Shown piece by piece: positions 8,562-17,626 of a DNA stretch of 64,000 nucleotides. The stretch lies in contig NZ_JAPWIJ010000010.1 of NCBI RefSeq assembly GCF_027270735.1, positions 62,001-126,000 on the forward strand. Direction: 5' to 3'. The notes beneath the pieces are model-generated. The model was not told the origin of the DNA and made no database searches. It saw only the letters and a program-made list of their open reading frames with translations. The DNA comes from Rhodococcus ruber (GTDB lineage Bacteria > Actinomycetota > Actinomycetes > Mycobacteriales > Mycobacteriaceae). The position numbers and the translations under genes are program-made. Position 1 is the first letter of the stretch; the number at the start of each line of letters is the position of its first letter.

Positions 8562-9260
8562 TCAGCGCGCCTCGTGCACGATGATCGCGATCTGAACCCT
8601 GTTGCTGCACTCGAGCTTCGTCAAGATCCGTGACACGTAGGTCTTCACCGTCGCCACACTCATGTAAAGCTCCGCGCTGATCTCCGCGTTGGACTTTCCC
8701 GATCCGACGGCAACTGCCACCTCTCGTTCTCGATCGGTGAGAGAATCGAGTACCGCTCGCGCTCGCGCCGTGGCGGAGTCGTGCGATCGAGCGTCCTGCT
8801 CGCGCCAGTGGGCAACCAAGCGTCCTACGGCCGTCGGCGACAGCATCGACTCCCCGGTTCCGACGCGATGCACCGCGTCGATGATGTCGCGCGGTGGCGT
8901 GTCCTTGAGCAAGAACCCGTTGGCCCCCGCCCGCAGAGCCCGCAGCAGATATTCGTCGGTGTCGAACGTGGTCAACACCACGATTGCCGCTGAAAAACTC
9001 TCTGCGCGAAGCATTTCGGTGGCAGCCAGACCGTCCATGACGGGCATCCGCACATCCATCAGAACCACGTCGGGAGACAGCGCGTGCACTGCCTCGATAC
9101 CGCCGCGACCGTCGGACGCCTCACCGACCACAGCGATACCCGGATCCGAACTCAGTATGAGAGACAACCCGGCCCGGACCAACGCGTCGTCGTCGACCAG
9201 CAACACCTCGAGCGTCTTGCCCGTTTCGGTACCATCGGTCAGTTCGGGCACGGTAGCCAT
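8562..9260 (-). CDS. NarL/FixJ-family response regulator
   Basis: A 232-residue regulator beginning MATVPELTDG. The receiver has acidic pair VDDD, phospho-acceptor Asp in VVLMDVRMP and the Lys in FLLKDTPP. The LuxR-type helix-turn-helix spans SLTDREREVAVAVGSGKS to VATVKTYVSRILTKL. The ATG at 9260 overlaps the end of the kinase gene upstream by 22 bp, indicating coupled translation with its cognate kinase. It converges on the Ser/Thr kinase gene with an 8-bp gap. Confidence 0.85.
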   Translation of the reverse strand: MATVPELTDGTETGKTLEVLLVDDDALVRAGLSLILSSDPGIAVVGEASDGRGGIEAVHALSPDVVLMDVRMPVMDGLAATEMLRAESFSAAIVVLTTFDTDEYLLRALRAGANGFLLKDTPPRDIIDAVHRVGTGESMLSPTAVGRLVAHWREQDARSHDSATARARAVLDSLTDREREVAVAVGSGKSNAEISAELYMSVATVKTYVSRILTKLECSNRVQIAIIVHEAR

Positions 9261-10372
9261 GCTTCCAGACGGTAGACCACTCCGACGCTGCTTCGGGCGA
9301 TACCGTACTCGATTCGCCCTCCCGCCAACTCGACTCGCTCGGTGAGACCGATCATTCCCGATCGCGAACCCGGTACAGTCGCGAATCTTCCTGCGCTGAT
9401 TCCGTTTTCGAGCCACACTCGAATCTCGTTGCCGACCTGCGTAATTCCACATCGCACCGGCAACCCCGGCGCATGCTTTCTGGCATTGGTCAGGCCTTCC
9501 TGAATCACACGGTGAACGGTGCGAGAGGCAGAGGCGGGTAGCGAGAGGTTCGCGGGCATCTCGTCGACGAACGTCACCTGGGTACCGGCTTTTTCCGAAT
9601 CCTCGATCAGCGCAGCTATATCGCCCACACCCGGTTGTGGACGCGGCGCGTTCACGTCGCCCGATCGAAGTACTCCCAATATCTCCCGCAAGTCCTCCAG
9701 AGCACCGTGCGCATTGGATCTGATGGTCGACGCGAGCGCTTCGACCTCCCGCGCACCGACATCCGGCCGGACCTCGAGCGCACCCGCATGGAGACTGACC
9801 AACGAGATTCGATGCGCAAGAGCGTCGTGCATCTCCCTGGCGATCCGCTCACGTTCGAGCCCGCGAACGGTCTCGGCGCGCAAATTCGATTCCGACTCGG
9901 CGCGCTCCGCCCGCTCACGGAGCGAATCGATCACTTCCCGCCGCGCTTTGACGACGATTCCCCACGCTGCCGGAATGCTCACGAAGGCGAGACTGAGTAT
10001 CGCGGTGTACAGAATCGACTCTTCGCCCCACAGTGTCGTCCAGATCATCGGTGCCAGCACGTGCAGAGTCACCACCGCAGTGGTGACTCGCCACGACTTC
10101 AGAGACGCCACGGTGAAGACGGCTACCAGTTCGGCTCCGCCCACAGCATCGGTAAGGACAGTGCACACCGCCAGCGCTACCGCGATTTCGATCGGCCACC
10201 GTCGACGCCACCACAACAACACAGCGCCGAGGATGCCGACGACAACCGCCACGACGGTGCTCGTGTGAGTCCTGCCCTCGGTGTCCACGGCCACCGCCAG
10301 CATCAACACCAGAGCGAACGCGATGGCGGCGACGTCCCATGCGCGCTCCCGGTGCTGCCTCAACCAGGTCAC
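9239..10372 (-). CDS. NarL-family sensor histidine kinase
   Basis: A 377-residue kinase. Four to five hydrophobic helices occupy residues about 10-140 (FALVLMLAVAV, VVGILGAVLLW and others). A coiled segment leads to the HisKA_3 box EMHDALAHRISLVSLHAG, then a C-terminal HATPase with VIQEGLTNARKHA and GMIGLTERV. The GTG start at 10372 gives a GTGA overlap with the upstream gene, so a longer upstream frame is rejected. It belongs to a likely operon: MerR/clamp gene, bPH-type membrane protein, kinase, regulator. The signal is unknown. Confidence 0.83.
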   Translation of the reverse strand: MTWLRQHRERAWDVAAIAFALVLMLAVAVDTEGRTHTSTVVAVVVGILGAVLLWWRRRWPIEIAVALAVCTVLTDAVGGAELVAVFTVASLKSWRVTTAVVTLHVLAPMIWTTLWGEESILYTAILSLAFVSIPAAWGIVVKARREVIDSLRERAERAESESNLRAETVRGLERERIAREMHDALAHRISLVSLHAGALEVRPDVGAREVEALASTIRSNAHGALEDLREILGVLRSGDVNAPRPQPGVGDIAALIEDSEKAGTQVTFVDEMPANLSLPASASRTVHRVIQEGLTNARKHAPGLPVRCGITQVGNEIRVWLENGISAGRFATVPGSRSGMIGLTERVELAGGRIEYGIARSSVGVVYRLEAWLPCPN

Positions 10373-11124
10373 GATCGAACCAGGGGGCGCCAGTACTGTC
10401 TGGCCTTCTTGTCGCGCACCACTACGCCGAGTCTGTCCAGCTCCGAACGCAATTCGCGCGCATCGGCACCCGCCTTCTTCTTCAGTGCCATGTCCCGAGC
10501 TGTGAGCACCGCATTCACCTCCGGTGCCAGACCCGGCGTCCCAGGCACCCACAGGCGATAGAGATCGTCGTAGGGATCACCGGGCGCAACCGAGTAACCC
10601 CGCTGCTCGAATGCCGCCTCGATCGCCTCACGCTTCTCCTCGCTCGGTACGCGCACCAACTGACGCGAGGCTGCGTCGAGCAACACCAGTTCCTTGCCGT
10701 CGACGAACACGGTACCGACCTGCGATCTGGACACAGTGGCGGTCTCGCCCTTCTCGGTGATGCGAACGTGCGCCTCCGACACCGCAACCCGCGCAGTGTC
10801 GTAGAACGCGGCGGCCACCAGCGCCAACCCGAGCAGGACCCCCACCGCGATACAGACGTACCGAACCCACCACTGCGACCACGAGGCGATCATCTCCAAC
10901 GGACCTTGGAACGGTATCCAGGCGAGCGACGCTCCCCACTCCGCCACGTACGGCACCGCGAATCCCAGCAGTCCGCCCACCAGCATTGCCCCGGCGATCA
11001 GCAGAATTCGATCACCACGAGAGAACCACAGCACCGCCGGTGGCGTCTCCCCGAGCATCTTGTCGTCCATACCGTCGACGGTATCGAGTGCGGGCGCGCC
11101 TACCCAGTCATCGAAAGTCGACAC
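10369..11124 (-). CDS. YqeB-like membrane protein with a PH-like domain
   Basis: About 251 residues. Two hydrophobic segments (residues about 38-60, RILLIAGAMLVGGLLGFAV, and about 92-112) are followed by a beta-rich cytoplasmic part (VSEAHVRITEKGETATVSRSQVGTVFVDGKELVLLD) and an amphipathic C-terminal region. The pattern resembles actinobacterial proteins annotated YqeB; role unknown. The next gene on the strand, a sensor kinase, starts inside its stop codon (GTGA), so it may modulate that kinase. GTG 11124 lies in a palindrome (11111-11139); ATG 11070 is an alternative start. Confidence 0.6.
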   Translation of the reverse strand: MSTFDDWVGAPALDTVDGMDDKMLGETPPAVLWFSRGDRILLIAGAMLVGGLLGFAVPYVAEWGASLAWIPFQGPLEMIASWSQWWVRYVCIAVGVLLGLALVAAAFYDTARVAVSEAHVRITEKGETATVSRSQVGTVFVDGKELVLLDAASRQLVRVPSEEKREAIEAAFEQRGYSVAPGDPYDDLYRLWVPGTPGLAPEVNAVLTARDMALKKKAGADARELRSELDRLGVVVRDKKARQYWRPLVRS

Positions 11125-11139
11125 TTTGCCGACTTTCGA
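11111..11139. promoter_or_regulatory. 10-bp inverted repeat at the start of the YqeB-like gene
   Basis: Perfect arms tcgaaagtcg (11111-11120) and cgactttcga (11130-11139), 9-nt spacer. It spans the candidate GTG start and sits between the MerR/clamp gene and the membrane protein gene. It could be an operator, possibly for the MerR-type protein upstream, or an mRNA hairpin. There is no T-run, so a terminator is unlikely. Confidence 0.5.
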
Positions 11140-11156
11140 CGACAGGAGGCACTCGA

Positions 11157-11963
11157 TCAGCCGTGAACCGGCATCACCAGTGTCGTCAGAGCGCCGTCGA
11201 GCGCGGAGCGCACCAGCATCGGCTGATCCGGCGCAGCGATGTCGAGCATCAGGTCGGGTCCGACAGCCGAAGCGACGGCCGCCTGTAGGACGGCCGCGTC
11301 GAAGAACACCACACTCTCCGAACCGGTCACCTGCGCGGGAACCGGAACACCATCGACCGAGACGCCGTTCGGCCCGGCTGTCATGCGAATGGTGCCGCCG
11401 TCGAGCGGAACGAAATCGCGTCGAAGCACGACCCTCGTCACGGTCGGAGCCAAACCGTCCATGATCGCCCGCCAGTCGGGGAATTCGCCGTCGACCGGAT
11501 CGACCTCGGTCCGAGCACCGTCGGAGTCGATCACCATCGCGTCGTCGGTTGCAGTCAGCACGAGGGTGCCGGTTGCGGTCACCGTCCCGAGGGAGCCGAC
11601 CGCTGCGATTCGAGACCAGGGGGTGCCGGCCGAGCTCTGCGCGACGAGACTGCGGGTGGAGAGTCGATACCGATCCGTCGCAGTGAAAGTGACGGTGCCG
11701 CCGTCCACCTCGATCAGGACGCCTCGCAACACCGGGAAATCGTCACTCGTCCCGGCTGCCGACGAGACCTGTTCTACTGCGGAGGCAAATTCCATGGCAG
11801 ATACCGTTGCCGTGCAGTACTTTTCGTCGAACATCCGGCGGATCGAGACCGCAGCCTCGGCTGCTGCGCGCGCATTCTCGGCCAGCTCCTCGACGTGTCG
11901 ATCCACGATCTCGACCGCCGCGGCTCCGTCGCCGTCGAGGGCGGCGCTCACCTCGTCGAGCAA
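11157..11963 (-). CDS. beta-clamp-like C-terminal part of a frameshifted MerR fusion gene
   Basis: A 268-residue frame opening at TTG 11963. The first 45 residues (LLDEVSAALDGDGAAAVEIVDRHVEELAENA) look like the dimerisation helix of a MerR protein. The rest resembles DNA polymerase III beta-clamp domains (VLRGVLIEVDGGTVTFTATDRYRLSTRS). Actinobacteria have intact proteins with a MerR head joined to such a domain. Here the head lies in another frame (11948-12199), and a -1 shift near 11960 would join them. Either the gene is broken, the frame is recoded, or this part starts alone at TTG. Confidence 0.55.
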   Translation of the reverse strand: MLDEVSAALDGDGAAAVEIVDRHVEELAENARAAAEAAVSIRRMFDEKYCTATVSAMEFASAVEQVSSAAGTSDDFPVLRGVLIEVDGGTVTFTATDRYRLSTRSLVAQSSAGTPWSRIAAVGSLGTVTATGTLVLTATDDAMVIDSDGARTEVDPVDGEFPDWRAIMDGLAPTVTRVVLRRDFVPLDGGTIRMTAGPNGVSVDGVPVPAQVTGSESVVFFDAAVLQAAVASAVGPDLMLDIAAPDQPMLVRSALDGALTTLVMPVHG

Positions 11964-12199
11964 GGAGTGGAGCCTGCAGGAACGACCATGAAGGTAGGCA
12001 TCCCGATCTCGCGCAGTTGTCGAATGATGTTGGCCCGCTTGGACTGAGCACGAGTGTAGTAGCGATAGCCGGACTTCGCGTCGATGGACGCAGGGACGAG
12101 CAACCCACAGTCGTCGTAGAAGCGCAGGGCACTCGGGGTCAGCCCGCTCGAGCGAGCGAACACACCGATGGTCAGGAATTCTTCGTCCGAATCAGTCAT
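11948..12199 (-). CDS. MerR-type DNA-binding head of a frameshifted fusion gene
   Basis: An 83-residue frame from ATG 12199. It carries a MerR winged helix (LTIGVFARSSGLTPSALRFYDDCGLLVP, SGYRYYTRAQ, IIRQLREIGMP) and then ends in a short non-helical tail at TGA, 16 bases inside the next frame. MerR proteins need a dimerisation helix after this head; that helix is encoded in the overlapping frame at 11157-11963. A single missing base around 11960 explains the break. It follows the EsrR-like regulator gene by 52 bp on the same strand. Confidence 0.55.
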   Translation of the reverse strand: MTDSDEEFLTIGVFARSSGLTPSALRFYDDCGLLVPASIDAKSGYRYYTRAQSKRANIIRQLREIGMPTFMVVPAGSTPCSTR

Positions 12200-12251
12200 G
12201 GTGAAATCCTGAGGCTTCGGGTTGGTCGAAGGTCAAGCGTGACGCGGACGG

Positions 12252-12899
12252 CTAGTCGATGCGGCGCTTGTGCGCCCATCGCGTGAGTGCGTTCCTGTTG
12301 GACTGCTGGGTCTTTCGGAGAACATTCGACGCATGAGTTTCGACGGTCTTGACGGAGATGAACAGATCCTCGGCAATCTCGCGATAGGTGTATCCGCGCG
12401 CCAGCAACCGCAGAACCTCCAGTTCACGGGGCGTCAGCGAATCCAGTTCCGGATCCAGCGGGGGCTCCGGGGCGGCACTACGACCGGTGAACGAATCGAG
12501 AACGAATCCGGCCAGACGTGGGCTGAAGACCGCGTCTCCCCCGGCGACGCGTCGAACACCGTCGGCGAGCTCCGCTCCGGATATGGTCTTGGTGACGTAT
12601 CCCCTGGCCCCCGCACGGATGACGGCAATGACGTCCTCGGCCGCATCGGACACGCTCAGAGCCAGGCACACCGGCCCCTCGGCGATGCGATTCAGCACGG
12701 CCACCCCACCACCGTCGGGCATGTGCACGTCGAGCAACACCACATCGGGTTTCGTCGAGTCGATACCCGATACCGCCTCGGCGACGCCTCCCGCTTCGCC
12801 GACCACCTCGATATCCACCTCCCGGCCCAGTTCGGCCCGCACGCCAGAGCGAAAGACCGCGTGATCGTCGACCAGGAAAACTCGGAACGGGTCGGTCAC
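12252..12899 (-). CDS. LuxR-type response regulator of a PspC-kinase system (EsrR-like)
   Basis: A 215-residue regulator. The receiver has FLVDDHAVFRSG, phospho-acceptor Asp in VVLLDVHMPDGGG and Lys in YVTKTISG. The LuxR helix-turn-helix spans LTPRELEVLRLLARGYTYREI to SVKTVETHASNVLRKT. GTG 12899 overlaps the kinase stop by 4 bases (GTGA). Its kinase has a PspC domain and a PspC protein is divergently encoded, the arrangement known for the corynebacterial envelope-stress system EsrISR. Two palindromes between the divergent genes are likely its binding sites. Confidence 0.85.
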   Translation of the reverse strand: MTDPFRVFLVDDHAVFRSGVRAELGREVDIEVVGEAGGVAEAVSGIDSTKPDVVLLDVHMPDGGGVAVLNRIAEGPVCLALSVSDAAEDVIAVIRAGARGYVTKTISGAELADGVRRVAGGDAVFSPRLAGFVLDSFTGRSAAPEPPLDPELDSLTPRELEVLRLLARGYTYREIAEDLFISVKTVETHASNVLRKTQQSNRNALTRWAHKRRID

Positions 12900-14242
12900 G
12901 TCGGCTGCTCCTGCTGGTTGGATTCGGACGATTCAGTGGTCACAGTACTGCCGTTGCGGGGCATGAAGATGCGTACCTCGGTGCCCTTGCCGACGGTCGA
13001 CCGCACCTGCACGGTGCCGCCGCGACGTTCGACACGGCCCTTGATGGACTTCGCCAGGCCCTGCCGGTCCTCGGGCACCTCGGTTTCGTCGAACCCGGTT
13101 CCGCGGTCGCGGACGAAGATGCTGACCTGCTCGGCTTCGGTTTCGGCGAACAGGTCGATGTTGGTCTCACCGGAATGCTTGGCCGCGTTGACCAGCGCCT
13201 CTCGCGTGGCACCGAGAAGCGCGGTGAAACTTTCCCTGGACAGGCCGGATTCGACGTCGTCGGGCAGAAGATGCACGTCTCCGACAGTGATGGGCCTGAC
13301 GGTCACACCGTGCTGATCCTCGACCTCACCGGAGATGGTCTTCAGGGCGTCGGCCAAGCTGGAGTTGTCGGTGTCACCGCCGTCGAAAAGCCATTTGCGT
13401 AGCTCCCGCTCCTGCCCTCGTGCCAACCGCATCACTTCCTGCGGCCGATCGGACTGCTTCTGGATCAAGGCGAGTGTCTGCAGCACCGAGTCGTGCAAGT
13501 GCGAGGCAATCTCCTCCCGTTCGTCGTTGCGTATACGCGCAGATCGCTCGGCACCGAGCGCACGCCAGGTGCGCAACCAGATGGGAACCGTCAACAAGCC
13601 GACGCCGACGAGGGTGACCACCACCGCCAGCAGCGACGAACGCAGTGCGGCCAGATCGACGCGAGCAAGAACCACCACCCCCAGCCCGAGGACGATCAGC
13701 GTTGCTCCGCCGACCACCCGCGCCCAGCTCAGCACGGTCGGATGCTTGGGCAGTCCCAACGCTGTCCGTGGACCCTCCACGTCGAACTCGCGCCACACCA
13801 GCGCCGCACCGACCACCACGACGATGACCGGAACGATGACCGATGCGGCAGTACCACTGAGAAGCCAGGCGAGCCCCACCGCGAGGCCGAGACCGATGGC
13901 GGCCAACCCCAGCGCACGCTGACGTTCGGCGGCACTCGGGTGTGCCGTGTCGTCACCGGCAGGCGTGAACATCCAGATCAGGCCGTAGGCGGCGATTCCG
14001 GCACCGGCCGAGGCCGCGAGCAGCGCGAAGGCCACCCGAATCTTGAAGACGTCGACGCCGAGATGGTCGGCCAGACCCCCGGCGACGCCGCCGACGATGC
14101 GTCCGCCGCCGCGTCGTAGATAGGGGGCAGGAGCAGATCGTGCAGGAGCGACAGGAAAGGTGACAGGCGCGACCGGCGCGTCGCCGGCCACGGGTGGTGT
14201 GTTGCGGGCGGCGTCAACGGAGGGATTGTCGACAGGGTGCAC
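12896..14242 (-). CDS. PspC-domain sensor histidine kinase (EsrS-like)
   Basis: About 448 residues from GTG 14242. A Pro/Ala-rich start leads to a PspC domain (RRGGGRIVGGVAGGLADHLGVDVFKIRVAFALLA), further membrane helices, a LiaS-like HisKA_3 segment (ASHLHDSVLQTLALIQKQ, His in LHDS), and an HATPase (REALVNAAKHSG, DRGTGFD). Such kinases monitor cell-envelope integrity; EsrS of Corynebacterium glutamicum responds to cell-wall antibiotics. It is coupled to the regulator by GTGA and divergent from the PspC protein gene. Upstream in-frame codons would overlap the promoter palindromes and are rejected. Confidence 0.85.
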   Translation of the reverse strand: MHPVDNPSVDAARNTPPVAGDAPVAPVTFPVAPARSAPAPYLRRGGGRIVGGVAGGLADHLGVDVFKIRVAFALLAASAGAGIAAYGLIWMFTPAGDDTAHPSAAERQRALGLAAIGLGLAVGLAWLLSGTAASVIVPVIVVVVGAALVWREFDVEGPRTALGLPKHPTVLSWARVVGGATLIVLGLGVVVLARVDLAALRSSLLAVVVTLVGVGLLTVPIWLRTWRALGAERSARIRNDEREEIASHLHDSVLQTLALIQKQSDRPQEVMRLARGQERELRKWLFDGGDTDNSSLADALKTISGEVEDQHGVTVRPITVGDVHLLPDDVESGLSRESFTALLGATREALVNAAKHSGETNIDLFAETEAEQVSIFVRDRGTGFDETEVPEDRQGLAKSIKGRVERRGGTVQVRSTVGKGTEVRIFMPRNGSTVTTESSESNQQEQPT

Positions 14243-14276
14243 GCATCGATCCTGACACGGACAGGGCGAGTGTCGC

Positions 14277-14294
14277 ATCAGGGTTCGCCCTGAT
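14277..14294. promoter_or_regulatory. palindromic operator copy 1 (ATCAGGG-N4-CCCTGAT)
   Basis: A perfect 7-4-7 inverted repeat, 35 bp upstream of the PspC-kinase start and exactly 60 bp from a second copy with identical arms. The placement between divergent genes suggests binding by the LuxR-type regulator encoded by this system. Confidence 0.75.
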
Positions 14295-14336
14295 GTTTCG
14301 CGCATTCGCCGACGTCCGATCACGCTCGGGGTCGAT

Positions 14337-14354
14337 ATCAGGGGTATCCCTGAT
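14337..14354. promoter_or_regulatory. palindromic operator copy 2 (ATCAGGG-N4-CCCTGAT)
   Basis: Same arms as copy 1, with spacer GTAT instead of TTCG. It lies 25 bp upstream of the divergent PspC-protein start at 14380. Two copies separated by 60 bp could allow binding of two dimers controlling both directions. Confidence 0.75.
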
Positions 14355-14379
14355 GTGCTTCTCGATCGGGAACGCCACG

Positions 14380-15744
14380 ATGGTTGTCATGAGCAACGTG
14401 ACCGTCTCGGATCAAATTCAGCAGATGTGGCGAACCCGTCCGCACCGATTGCCGCAACGCGGACATGTGGCGGGTGTCGCAGCCGGTATCGGCTATCGCT
14501 ACGACGTCGATCCTGTTCTGATTCGGGTCGCGTTCGTCGTGTCCACCCTGTTCGGCGGCACCGGCATCGTGCTGTATCTGGCGGCGTGGTTGGTGCTCAG
14601 CCGAGCCGGTGACACTGCGTCCGGCGCAGAGTCACTCGTCGGCCGCGGCACCAGCTCCGATTCGACCACCAAGATGGTGGTCGTCGCGGTGGCGTTGGTG
14701 ATCGCGGTATCGACGATAGGCCCGGTGGGTGTCGGGCTCGGAGGTTCGGGGCTCATCTCGCTGTTGGCCATGCTCGGTGGCCTGTGGTTGCTGCATCAGC
14801 GTTGCCCGGAGCCGCCACCGTACATGCAGACTGCAGAGTTCTCCCGAAACTACTACGCGCCCAAGCCTTTCGGCTCGTACAGTACGTCAGCGGAGCAGTG
14901 GACGGCCGCGCAGTATCGGCCGCCGCAGTTTCAGCAGGAGCACTACAGCCCGTACACGACGTTGCCGAGCAGTTACGTTCCGACGCCGCGAGCAGCCGAT
15001 AGCTCCGATGCTGCAGACTCCGGTGCCGACCACACCGTGAATCTGAACAAGCAGAAGCCGGCCGAAGCGCCGACGGTGACTCCCCCGTCGTGGGACCCGC
15101 TCGGTGTGGCTCCGTTCGCCTGGGATCTCCCCGAACCGGCACCGGCATTCCCACCCGCAGCGATCGAGCGTAAGCACCGATCACGATGGACAGCAAGCTT
15201 TCTCGGCCTTGCACTGCTCGGCGCTGCCGTCACCGCCGCGGTCGGAGCCGCATCCGGCGGGGACTGGGCCACAGCGGGACGCGTCGGAGCCGTCGCGTTG
15301 GCGATCATCGCGGTCGGGCTGATCCTCGGTGCATTCCTCCGCAAGGGCTACGGACTGTTGGTGGTCGCGGCACCCCTGGCCGGATTCGTCGTCCTGGCAT
15401 CGGCGGTCGGGCCGGTGAACCTGGACAACAGTGTGGCGGGTAATCAACGAGTCGCCCCGATGACCGCTGCCGAACTCGATCCGATGTACAAGGTCGGGGC
15501 CGGCGAGCTGGACCTGGACCTCACAGGCCTGACGCTGACCGAGAACGACCGCGTGAAAATCGAAGTGGCGTTCGGCAGTGCGTCCGTCACCGTGCCCGAT
15601 TCGATGAACGTGACCGTGGAATGCGAGGCGGCGATGGGTACGTGCCCCACCGAGACACGGTTCGGCCCGGCAACGAGCACCGATGCTCCGGTCCTGACGA
15701 TCGTGGGAGATGTAGCGCTAGGCGAGCTGAAGGTGCAGAAGTGA
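14380..15744 (+). CDS. PspC-domain membrane protein (EsrI-like)
   Basis: About 454 residues. An N-terminal PspC domain (LPQRGHVAGVAAGIGYRYDVDPVLIRVAFVVSTLFGG) with two helices is followed by a third helix, a Pro/Tyr-rich cytoplasmic linker (residues about 150-265), three further helices (about 275-350), and a C-terminal extracytoplasmic domain (LDLDLTGLTLTENDRVKIEVAFGSASVTVPDSMNV) resembling the beta-repeat of LiaF-type proteins. In EsrISR of C. glutamicum the PspC partner inhibits the kinase; the same is inferred here. ATG 14380 has a weak GGGA upstream; ATG 14389 is an alternative. The stop overlaps the next gene (GTGA). Confidence 0.8.
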   Translation: MVVMSNVTVSDQIQQMWRTRPHRLPQRGHVAGVAAGIGYRYDVDPVLIRVAFVVSTLFGGTGIVLYLAAWLVLSRAGDTASGAESLVGRGTSSDSTTKMVVVAVALVIAVSTIGPVGVGLGGSGLISLLAMLGGLWLLHQRCPEPPPYMQTAEFSRNYYAPKPFGSYSTSAEQWTAAQYRPPQFQQEHYSPYTTLPSSYVPTPRAADSSDAADSGADHTVNLNKQKPAEAPTVTPPSWDPLGVAPFAWDLPEPAPAFPPAAIERKHRSRWTASFLGLALLGAAVTAAVGAASGGDWATAGRVGAVALAIIAVGLILGAFLRKGYGLLVVAAPLAGFVVLASAVGPVNLDNSVAGNQRVAPMTAAELDPMYKVGAGELDLDLTGLTLTENDRVKIEVAFGSASVTVPDSMNVTVECEAAMGTCPTETRFGPATSTDAPVLTIVGDVALGELKVQK

Positions 15745-16001
15745 AGAAGAACAACTCCGACCGTATCGGACACGACTACGGCGACAGCGATTCCGACACC
15801 GAGGCGCAGAACTCGAACCGCCGCGGACCGTCGGCGCTGCTGTTGCTGGCCGGACTGGCCGCCATGGTGGTCTCGGTCGCAGCCATCATCGGACAGGATG
15901 CGATCGTCGCCCTGGGCGACGTGCAATTTCGCTGGGTCTTCGTGATCGCCGCGGTCGCCGTCGGAGTCGCTCTTCTATTGGGCCCCAGCAGAAAAAGCTG
16001 A
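15741..16001 (+). CDS. small two-helix membrane protein
   Basis: An 86-residue protein starting at GTG 15741, in a GTGA overlap with the PspC protein gene. An acidic, polar first 30 residues precede two transmembrane helices (SALLLLAGLAAMVVSVAAI and WVFVIAAVAVGVALLLG). No motif is recognised. Translational coupling suggests that it is part of the envelope-stress module. It converges on guaA with a 5-bp gap. Confidence 0.7.
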   Translation: MKKNNSDRIGHDYGDSDSDTEAQNSNRRGPSALLLLAGLAAMVVSVAAIIGQDAIVALGDVQFRWVFVIAAVAVGVALLLGPSRKS

Positions 16002-16003
16002 CG

Positions 16004-17596
<1,593 letters not shown>

Positions 17597-17626
17597 CGGG
17601 TCAGTCTAGTGGGACCGCTGCAGTGC

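Noticed and set aside
9239..10552. Longer start for the second sensor kinase
   Set aside because: The extra 60 residues are antisense-like filler over the YqeB-like gene; GTG 10372 gives the typical GTGA overlap.
14366..14391. GGGAAC near 14369 as a sixth ECF promoter
   Set aside because: No C(A/G)TC box follows at 16-18 nt and it overlaps the start codon region.
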